A DNA stretch of 7,122 nucleotides, taken from assembly GCA_023269335.1 (NCBI GenBank), contig JAHFTM010000043.1:2834-9955 (forward strand). Direction: 5' to 3'. The notes under the pieces are model-generated. The model searched no databases and was not told the origin of the DNA. It was given only the letters and a program-made list of their open reading frames with translations. This DNA is from Chlamydiia bacterium (lineage in GTDB: Bacteria > Chlamydiota > Chlamydiia > Chlamydiales > FEN-1388). How positions within the stretch are numbered: position 1 is the first letter of the stretch; the number at the start of each line of letters is the position of its first letter. The translations under genes and the position numbers were made by a program. This document shows, one piece after another, positions 1 to 5,664 of the stretch.

Positions 1-1406
1 TTATCAATGCAACAACCGACATCAACACCCAAAACCAGGAAGGGGTAGTGGTGACAACTTCAGAAGATGGCGGTGAAACCTGGAGTAATATTCGCTTTGT
101 AGGATCAAGTCAAACATCACTCAATGAGCCGACAGGACAGTTTGCAGTTGATGATAAAGCTACAGTTACTGCAGATCCCATTGACCCTGATTTTGCCTAC
201 ATAGTCTGGGATAGATTCAATCAAGAAATATCTGCGCATTCAACAACACAAATCAGCCGCACGACCGATGGAGCTAAAACCTGGTCTTCTCATCAGCTTC
301 TTTACGATCCATTTCCCGATCTTACAGCACACAATCTTAGTAATGGCATTGAGAACGACTGCTTGACTATTAATAATATTATTCTTCGCCAGCCAAAGGT
401 GAAGGCAAAATCAAAGCAATGGCAGGAAGATAACTGGAGCGATAAGCACAAGCGTCTGAAAGGAGATCTTCTGAATTTTATGGTCAGACAGTATGCAAGG
501 CCTGGAGCCACTAACGAGCAGTATTTAAATGATCGCTTCCCTTTTCAATATTCAGTCTTTGACATTGCTCTTGTACGATCAAAAGACCAAGGCAAAACAT
601 GGAATACAAATGCTACTGTGATTGTCCCTGCAAATACAGATAATCTGATTTACACCGGTGGCTACACATATAACGGCCAAAACCAGATTATCGGGGGTTT
701 AGGAACACTTCTTCGTGCCGATGAAATCGTGCCATCTTATGCTGTGAACCCAAAAAACGGCTTTTTATACGTAGCCTTTGAGACAGGGGAGTTTCGTTCG
801 GATCAGCTACCGCAAATTGGCCTTACCACATCACGTGATGGCGGTCATACATGGTCGAAGCCTGCAAAAGTGTCGCGCACACCAAAACATTGTTCAAATC
901 CACAAGCATTCATTCCTTTTGTCGCTGTGACTAAAGATGGACAAGTAGGCATACTCTATTTTGATATGCGTCACAGCAAGATATCAAAACCGTCGCACAC
1001 CAAAATTGATGCCTGGTTTGTAGCTTACGAAGAGGTGGAGCATACAAATGGTGGTAGTACAGGTATTGGCTTAGATTTTGTAAATGAAATACGTCTTTCG
1101 GAAAAATCCTACATTGCCCAAAATGGCCCGACAACTACTCAAGGCGTGATGGTCGATGGTGACTATCCATTCTTAGTCACACATGACGATCATTTTTATG
1201 CCATCTATACCAAGTCTTTTAAGGGGCCATTTAAAAAAATTAAGCCCTTTTATACCGATGTGGCAAACCAGGCAATTATCTATTTGGATAATAACTATCG
1301 CCAAGCACCATTTGTAAGTATCATTAAGAGCTCTAAAAAAAGAAAAGCTTCTCTTATTTCAACAACGAAAATGCGCTCAATTACACCTGGAACCAACGTA
1401 AATTAA
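1..1406 (+). CDS. Asp-box (BNR/sialidase-like) beta-propeller protein, 5' end cut off by window edge
   Basis: The reading frame is open from the first full codon (position 3) through the GTG at 48, so the gene starts upstream and GTG 48 is not a credible start; 467 residues are visible. Numbering from GTG 48, four Asp-box motifs (S/T-x-D-x-G-x-T-W) lie at residues 5-12, 72-79, 178-185 and 262-269. Between them are stretches typical of sialidase-like propellers: DKATVTADP near 36, VAVTKDGQVGILYFDMR near 292 and GDYPFLV near 371. Asp boxes mark the turns of beta-propeller blades in sialidases and related glycan-binding or glycan-cleaving proteins, most of them exported. The signal peptide, if any, is outside the window, and I cannot assign the sialidase arginine triad or nucleophile, so enzymatic activity is unproven. 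A lysine-rich polar insertion sits between boxes 2 and 3 (about 104-168). The stop codon overlaps the next gene's ATG, suggesting co-translation. The fold call is firm; the substrate is unknown. Confidence 0.85.
   Translation, partial: INATTDINTQNQEGVVVTTSEDGGETWSNIRFVGSSQTSLNEPTGQFAVDDKATVTADPIDPDFAYIVWDRFNQEISAHSTTQISRTTDGAKTWSSHQLLYDPFPDLTAHNLSNGIENDCLTINNIILRQPKVKAKSKQWQEDNWSDKHKRLKGDLLNFMVRQYARPGATNEQYLNDRFPFQYSVFDIALVRSKDQGKTWNTNATVIVPANTDNLIYTGGYTYNGQNQIIGGLGTLLRADEIVPSYAVNPKNGFLYVAFETGEFRSDQLPQIGLTTSRDGGHTWSKPAKVSRTPKHCSNPQAFIPFVAVTKDGQVGILYFDMRHSKISKPSHTKIDAWFVAYEEVEHTNGGSTGIGLDFVNEIRLSEKSYIAQNGPTTTQGVMVDGDYPFLVTHDDHFYAIYTKSFKGPFKKIKPFYTDVANQAIIYLDNNYRQAPFVSIIKSSKKRKASLISTTKMRSITPGTNVN
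60..854 (+). repeat. Four Asp-box motif repeats within the propeller gene
   Basis: The four S/T-x-D-x-G-x-T-W boxes are encoded at 60-83 (SEDGGETW), 261-284 (TTDGAKTW), 579-602 (SKDQGKTW) and 831-854 (SRDGGHTW). They are protein-level repeats with little nucleotide identity, spaced 67, 106 and 84 residues apart. All keep the Asp, the second Gly-or-Ala position, Thr and Trp; box 2 has Ala where the others have Gly. They mark individual propeller blades rather than a DNA repeat element. Confidence 0.85.
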
Positions 1407-2185
1407 TGGGACAAATACATAAAAAGTGTGACGAGCGTGAAGCTGTCACACTCGAAAGCAATGGTCAAAAAGTATTTGCCATTTTTCATGTGCCAAAAAA
1501 CTTTCAGCCACCATTTCCGGCAGTGCTTTTATGCCATGGTTTTGGAGGCAATAAGAGTGGTAAATCTCGTCTTTTTGTCAAACTTTCAGAGCGCTTGGCA
1601 GAAGCTGGCATTGCCTCGCTACGCTTTGATTTTCGAGGCGCAGGCGATAGTGAAGGTAGCTTTCAAGAGACGACAATCCAGACGCTTTTACAAGATGCAG
1701 AAGCGGCCTTTCACTTTCTTTCACAGCATGCAGCGATTGATTCTAGGCGTCTTGGACTTTTAGGTCGCTCACTTGGCGGGATGATCGCCATTCTTACTGC
1801 CCCACAATGTGGCGGTATAAAAGCACTAGCACTCTGGGCGCCAGTCTTTGATGCCAAGCCTTGGTTTTCAAAAACAGGGCAAGAAGTCAAGCAGTTTGAG
1901 CATTTAGGGGAGCGTCTGCATCAAGATTTTATTACGCAATTTGCACTGGTTGATACACAAGCTGCCCTTGAAGTGCTTGACAGTGTGCCGCTACTACATA
2001 TTCAGGGTGAGCAGGATAAGGCAGTTGAGAAATATCATGTAGAACAGTATGAAAAAACACGAAAAGATGTAGCCCCTATTACTAAGTTTATACTTCTTGA
2101 AAAAATGGATCATGAGTTTTCAGATCCAGAAAAACAAGAGCTCATATTAAAAGAGACAGTAGCCCATTTTCTAAAATATCTGTAA
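1406..2185 (+). CDS. Alpha/beta hydrolase (serine esterase/acyl hydrolase type)
   Basis: A complete 259-residue alpha/beta-hydrolase. The oxyanion-hole motif HGFGG is at residues 44-48, the nucleophile elbow GRSLGG at 120-125 puts the catalytic Ser at 122, Asp204 lies in IQGEQDK, and His236 follows in EKMDHEF, so the Ser-Asp-His triad is complete and correctly ordered. The RFDFRGAGDSEG stretch (73-84) is typical of small cytoplasmic esterases of the cinnamoyl/feruloyl-esterase-like group, which cleave carboxylic esters; the natural substrate cannot be read from sequence. No signal peptide or membrane segment is visible, so it is probably cytoplasmic. ATG 1406 overlaps the upstream stop (TAATG) and has no clear Shine-Dalgarno of its own, which favours translational coupling. 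A phosphofructokinase gene follows after 9 bases. As I recall, chlamydiae keep a hydrolase of this type beside their phosphofructokinase genes, which hints at a metabolic housekeeping role, though none is established here. Confidence 0.9.
   Translation: MGQIHKKCDEREAVTLESNGQKVFAIFHVPKNFQPPFPAVLLCHGFGGNKSGKSRLFVKLSERLAEAGIASLRFDFRGAGDSEGSFQETTIQTLLQDAEAAFHFLSQHAAIDSRRLGLLGRSLGGMIAILTAPQCGGIKALALWAPVFDAKPWFSKTGQEVKQFEHLGERLHQDFITQFALVDTQAALEVLDSVPLLHIQGEQDKAVEKYHVEQYEKTRKDVAPITKFILLEKMDHEFSDPEKQELILKETVAHFLKYL
1425..1452 (+). other. Inverted repeat/hairpin just inside the hydrolase gene
   Basis: AGTGTGAC (1425-1432) is the exact reverse complement of GTCACACT (1445-1452). Inside them AGC (1434-1436) pairs with GCT (1442-1444), leaving G1433 bulged and a five-base loop GTGAA. 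The RNA could form an 11-pair hairpin 17 bases after the A of the start codon. It codes for protein and has no T-run, so it is not a terminator. An effect on translation of the hydrolase is conjecture, and an 8-base inverted repeat of this spacing can arise by chance in 7 kb. Confidence 0.35.
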
Positions 2186-2190
2186 GGTGA
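2184..2190 (+). promoter_or_regulatory. Ribosome binding site for the phosphofructokinase GTG start
   Basis: AAGGTGA overlaps the last bases of the hydrolase stop codon and ends 4 bases before GTG 2195. Aligned to the 16S rRNA tail, the GG falls about 7 bases from the start codon, a normal distance. The hydrolase stop (2183-2185) is in the same frame as the phosphofructokinase, so GTG 2195 is the earliest possible start. It also preserves the family's N-terminal LSPLQ.ERL stretch. The site and the frame limit together fix the start. Confidence 0.7.
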
Positions 2191-2194
2191 ACGA

Positions 2195-3865
2195 GTGTTT
2201 GAGTTAAGCCCATTACAAAGAGAGCGTCTTGGCTTTAAGCCCGAGATTCTGCCAGAGCTTATAGATCTTTTGACGGCCGATTTTGAAGATGCAATACAAC
2301 CAAAACAAGAGAATAAAAAGAGTGAAGAAATTAAACTTCACTTTCCTCATCTTACTCATCTTGCTGATATCATTTTGAAAAAAAATGAACTCAAAAAAGT
2401 AGCCCCACTTCGTGTAGGTGTTGTGTTGTCTGGCGGTCAGGCAGCAGGCGGTCATAATGTAATTTCAGGGCTCTTTGATGCCCTATCTGAATTGAATAAT
2501 GAGAGTACGCTTTTTGGATTTCTAGGTGGTCCTCTAGGCATTATCAAAAATAGCTATTGTGAGCTTACGCGTGACTCACTTGAACTTTTTCGCAACCAAG
2601 GTGGTTTTGATCTTCTTGGCTCTGGACGCGATAAAATTGAAACTCAAGAGCAATTTGCAAGTAGCTTACAGTGCGTGCAAACACTCAAGCTTGATGGTCT
2701 TGTTATTATTGGCGGCGATGATTCCAACACAAATGCCTGTCACCTGGCCGAATTTTTTTTACAGCATTCGTGCCATACAAAAGTTGTGGGCGTACCCAAA
2801 ACCATTGATGGTGACTTGCAAAGCGATATCATAGAAATTCCTTTTGGCTTTGATACAGCTTGTAAGGTCTATTCGGAAACAATAGGCAATATTGCCCGTG
2901 ATGCTCTTTCTGCTAAAAAATATTACTATTTTATCAAGTTAATGGGTAGATCTGCTTCCCATATCACGCTTGAATGCGCCCTTCAAGTGCGGCCTAATCT
3001 AGCTCTAATCGGTGAAGAGATCTTTGAGAAGAAGATGACACTTGCTCAGGTGGTTGCTGAGATTTCAGACCTTGTTGCCGAGCGCGCAAAGCAAGGTAAA
3101 AACTATGGCGTTATTCTGATTCCTGAAGGGATTATCGAATTTTTAGTCGATATACGTGCTTTGATCAGCGAATTGAATTCTCTTTTACTATCAGATGGCC
3201 TGCATTCAAAAAAGTTAAACGAGATGAAGACAAAAGCTGAAAAGCTTGCACATATCGAGTCGCTTTTACATGCACAAGCAAAGCTAACATTTACACTATG
3301 CCCTGAAGAGATTCAGCTGCAGCTTATTCAGGATCGTGATCCGCATGGCAACGTGCAGGTAGCAAAGATTGAAACTGAACGTTTGTTGCAAAGTCTAGTA
3401 GAAGAGGAACTTAAAAAAAGAAAGGCTCTAGGCACATACACAGGTAAGTTTTCAGCGCAGCCAATTTTTTGCGGCTATGAAGCACGATGTGCGTTGCCAA
3501 GTAATTTTGATGCCAATTACTGTTATAATCTAGGTAGGCTTGCAGCACTTTTAATAGCCAGAAAGAAAACGGGTTATATGGCAGCCGTGACAAACCTTGC
3601 CAAACCAGTGCATTCCTGGCGTGCTTGTGGCGCATCACTTGTTCAGATGATGCATTGTGAAGAGCGTAGCGGTAAAGTGAAAGTAGTGCTTAAAAAAGCA
3701 CTCGTTGATCTTGCAGGTAGCCCTTTTCACAAGTTTAGTCAAAAAAGGCAAGGGTGGCGCTTAGACGACAGCTACTCTCAAAGTGGCCCGATTCAATTCT
3801 TTGGTCCTTCTGAGGTTGTGGATGCGCCTCCGCAGACTTTGCTTCTCAAATCTTATGTTCTGTAG
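2195..3865 (+). CDS. pfp: Pyrophosphate--fructose 6-phosphate 1-phosphotransferase (PPi-dependent phosphofructokinase)
   Basis: Catalyses reversible phosphorylation of fructose 6-phosphate to fructose 1,6-bisphosphate with pyrophosphate instead of ATP, in cytoplasmic glycolysis. The 556 residues match the long PPi-PFK class of chlamydiae, spirochaetes and plants. Motifs in order: GGQAAGG (80-86), GGPLGI (111-116), GGDDS (173-177), PKTIDGD (201-207) with the catalytic Asp205, MGRSASH (250-256) for sugar-phosphate binding, PEG (310-312) and GYEAR (427-431). Asp176 in GGDD (Gly in ATP enzymes) and Lys202 before TIDGD are the known determinants of PPi over ATP use, and both are present. The helical insert after about residue 320 is normal for the long class. 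Start is GTG, fixed by the in-frame upstream stop and an AAGGTGA site. It is last in a + strand run behind the hydrolase. Chlamydiae usually carry a second paralogue, not seen here. No missing residues or frame damage; the T8 run at 2753-2760 leaves the frame intact. Confidence 0.96.
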   Translation: MFELSPLQRERLGFKPEILPELIDLLTADFEDAIQPKQENKKSEEIKLHFPHLTHLADIILKKNELKKVAPLRVGVVLSGGQAAGGHNVISGLFDALSELNNESTLFGFLGGPLGIIKNSYCELTRDSLELFRNQGGFDLLGSGRDKIETQEQFASSLQCVQTLKLDGLVIIGGDDSNTNACHLAEFFLQHSCHTKVVGVPKTIDGDLQSDIIEIPFGFDTACKVYSETIGNIARDALSAKKYYYFIKLMGRSASHITLECALQVRPNLALIGEEIFEKKMTLAQVVAEISDLVAERAKQGKNYGVILIPEGIIEFLVDIRALISELNSLLLSDGLHSKKLNEMKTKAEKLAHIESLLHAQAKLTFTLCPEEIQLQLIQDRDPHGNVQVAKIETERLLQSLVEEELKKRKALGTYTGKFSAQPIFCGYEARCALPSNFDANYCYNLGRLAALLIARKKTGYMAAVTNLAKPVHSWRACGASLVQMMHCEERSGKVKVVLKKALVDLAGSPFHKFSQKRQGWRLDDSYSQSGPIQFFGPSEVVDAPPQTLLLKSYVL

Positions 3866-3898
3866 AGCGTATGAGAGTCTTAAATAATCTAATTTCGG

Positions 3899-4666
3899 TT
3901 AAAACTCGAGTGGTGTGTATCTGTTGTTTGCGGGTATTTGGACTGATTGAACTATTCGCTTATCTGCCTGCATAGGCAACTGTCTAGCCAGTTGTTTCAG
4001 TGTCTCTGGTAGAAAAGCTCTTTGGTGCGAAGGAAAGGCAGCCTGATCGTTCCAGCGTATATAGATTAACGAGGGCATATCTTGAAAAAGTTGACTCAAA
4101 ATAGGTAGTATATAGTTTATCCATTTGAATGCACTTGAGGAGGCATCTACACCCTCAAGATATTCGTTATTACCTCTGTCCTCTGGTTCAATGAGCTCAA
4201 TCCTTTCTATTGCAGGAAATGAGCCCAGCAATTCTTTAAGCTCTTGTGCTTTCAGATTAAATGGGTGTGTTCTTAGGTACTTGATCTGTTGAAATTGTTT
4301 GAGGCTTTCATGGTGAGATAAATGAATCGGTTCAGTCACTATCAGTGCCTGTAATCTTGGGATGTCTTTTGTGATTTCAGCACTCTTTGCTGCGCTAGGA
4401 AGAACTTTGACCACAGCCACCTGAGTGCGTTGCATGATTTGAAATGCTATGCAGGTCTCTTTTTCTTTTGGAGCGACAGTAAATTCTCTGGTAGAAATAA
4501 GCTGTTTGCATACTTCTTCATCGGCTGTAGTACCGTATGCATAGTCAGAGATGCACGCTACAATTTCTTGAGGCATGCTTGGGATTTCTTGGCTCAAACG
4601 CACAGTTTCTATGGGAGGTGGCGATACAGCTCTCATGCGACTAAACAAACTCAAAAAACAACTCAT
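3899..4666 (-). CDS. Hypothetical protein with F-box-like N-terminus and degenerate leucine-rich repeats (candidate effector)
   Basis: I do not recognise this 255-residue protein as a named family. Residues 29-60 (PSMPQEIVACISDYA, then EEVCKQLI) resemble an F-box: L/MPxEI, an amphipathic helix, then VCK. After it, LRR-like units recur: IPRLQAL (102-108), FQQIKYL (125-131), FPAIERI (150-156) and MPSLIYI (197-203), phased 23, 25 and 47 (about two units) apart. Units 1 and 2 each continue into a helix-like stretch (HLSHHESLKQ and NLKAQELKEL). F-box/LRR proteins are eukaryotic ubiquitin-ligase adaptors, and expanded F-box-like and LRR families are known in amoeba-associated chlamydiae, so a secreted host-directed role is a reasonable guess but unproven. 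No signal peptide or clear membrane helix. ATG 4666 has an AGG (4674-4676) 7 bases upstream; Met11 is an alternative start. It lies 56 bases after oppF on the same strand and could be read through from opp or have its own promoter. It is surely a gene: both other strands and frames are poorer and it fills the gap neatly. Confidence 0.75.
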   Translation of the reverse strand: MSCFLSLFSRMRAVSPPPIETVRLSQEIPSMPQEIVACISDYAYGTTADEEVCKQLISTREFTVAPKEKETCIAFQIMQRTQVAVVKVLPSAAKSAEITKDIPRLQALIVTEPIHLSHHESLKQFQQIKYLRTHPFNLKAQELKELLGSFPAIERIELIEPEDRGNNEYLEGVDASSSAFKWINYILPILSQLFQDMPSLIYIRWNDQAAFPSHQRAFLPETLKQLARQLPMQADKRIVQSVQIPANNRYTPLEF

Positions 4667-4686
4667 AAATATACCTAGAACTATTT

Positions 4687-4713
4687 GTTATAGTTTTCCT
4701 ATTCGTTTGAAAA
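4687..4713 (-). promoter_or_regulatory. Weak candidate promoter for the F-box/LRR-like gene
   Basis: Read on the minus strand, TATAAC (4687-4692) resembles a -10 box and TTTTCA (4708-4713) matches four of six bases of a -35 box. The spacer is 15 bases, shorter than the preferred 17. Transcription would begin near 4680, giving a leader of about 14 bases that just covers the AGG ribosome site. AT-rich gaps give such matches easily, and readthrough from the opp operon is equally possible. Confidence 0.2.
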
Positions 4714-4722
4714 CCCTCGGTC

Positions 4723-5664
4723 TCAAACAAGATGGCAAGCGACAAACTGATTTGGATGTACCTCTCTGAGCTTTGGTCTTTTTTCTTTACAGAGAGCTTT
4801 AGCAAAGGGGCACCTTGTTACAAACGGGCAGCCTGCTGGAGGAGCAAGTGGTGATGGCATCTCTCCTGTAAGCAATATACGTGAGCGCTTTCTCTCTTTT
4901 TCCGGATCAGGAATAGCAACAGCCGACAAGAGTGCCTTTGTATAGGGATGTAAAGGATTATGATAGAGTAAATCTTTTGAAGAAAACTCAACAATCGTGC
5001 CTAAGTAAAGCACCGCAATTTTATGTGCCAGGTAGGGCAGCGTTGCTAAGTCATGGGTGATAAAGAGGTAGCCTACATTTTGTTCTTTTTGCAGTTCGAT
5101 CAAAAGCTTGATAATTTGAGCACGAATAGAAACATCAAGTGACGAAAGTGGCTCATCTAAGACAATAAGTTTAGGGTGAGTGCTGAGCGCACGAGCAATC
5201 GAAATGCGTTGTTTTTGGCCGCCAGAAAGCTCAAACGGGTAGCTGTACTTGATCTCAGCATTGAGTTGAACCATTTCTAGCAGACGATCAATCTGCTTTT
5301 CGCTTTGATACAACTCGTGGGTGACAAGTGCTTCTTGAAGGTGTGCGAGAATCGTCATTCGTGGATTGAAGGAGCTGGAAGGATCTTGAAAGATCATCTG
5401 CATATTCTTTCGAAAATGGCGCAGCTCTCTTGCACTCATCTCTGCCAGATCACTGCCTGAAACGACTACTTTTCCATGTGTAGGCTTTTCTAAGTATACT
5501 AACGTTTTACCAAGAGTTGACTTGCCGCAGCCACTTTCACCCACTACTCCAATAGTCTGAGAGTGCTCACTAGACAAAGAGATATCTCTTAAAGCAACGA
5601 GCTTCTTTTTGCCTACTCGATACTCAACAGAGACATTTTTCATTTCATAAAGAGGAGTGCTCAT
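4723..5664 (-). CDS. oppF: Oligopeptide ABC transporter ATP-binding protein OppF
   Basis: One of the two cytoplasmic ATPases that power a peptide importer of the Opp/Dpp family. The 313-residue length is normal. Walker A GESGCGKST (42-50), Q-loop Gln93 in IFQDP, signature LSGGQ (146-150), Walker B with Asp170-Glu171 in IVLDEP, and switch His204 in ITHD are all intact. The C-terminal oligopeptide-transporter extension carries the NPLHPYTKALL motif (236-246) and four cysteines, C279-x5-C285-x6-C292-x17-C310, a pattern linked to an iron-sulfur cluster in related peptide transporters. The start ATG 5664 overlaps the oppD stop in ATGA, typical of coupled translation, which is why I choose it. Assignment as F rather than D follows gene order and its lysine-rich N-terminal EYRVGKKKLVAL stretch. 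Opp, Dpp and App systems cannot be told apart with certainty from the ATPase alone. Probably works with the OppD and OppC encoded upstream; the substrate-binding OppA and permease OppB are not in the window. Confidence 0.93.
   Translation of the reverse strand: MSTPLYEMKNVSVEYRVGKKKLVALRDISLSSEHSQTIGVVGESGCGKSTLGKTLVYLEKPTHGKVVVSGSDLAEMSARELRHFRKNMQMIFQDPSSSFNPRMTILAHLQEALVTHELYQSEKQIDRLLEMVQLNAEIKYSYPFELSGGQKQRISIARALSTHPKLIVLDEPLSSLDVSIRAQIIKLLIELQKEQNVGYLFITHDLATLPYLAHKIAVLYLGTIVEFSSKDLLYHNPLHPYTKALLSAVAIPDPEKERKRSRILLTGEMPSPLAPPAGCPFVTRCPFAKALCKEKRPKLREVHPNQFVACHLV

Noticed and set aside
2753..2760. Run of eight T's in the phosphofructokinase gene as a programmed slippage site or assembly error.
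   Set aside because: The reading frame continues with conserved motifs on both sides, so no frameshift is needed or indicated.
3866..3898. Convergent gap between the phosphofructokinase and the F-box/LRR-like gene, searched for a bidirectional terminator.
   Set aside because: AT-rich, but no convincing stem followed by T's on either strand; the nearby 8-base palindrome ACTCGAGT lies inside the minus-strand gene and is too short.
4705..4728. GTTTGA/TCAAAC inverted repeat at the oppF stop, considered as a rho-independent terminator.
   Set aside because: Only six outer pairs around a 12-base loop, with poor inner pairing and no T-run after it on the minus strand.
4430..4769. Plus-strand reading frames opposite the F-box/LRR-like gene and the oppF end.
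   Set aside because: Low-complexity, Cys/Phe/Tyr-rich translations with no family features, antisense to better genes; treated as shadows.
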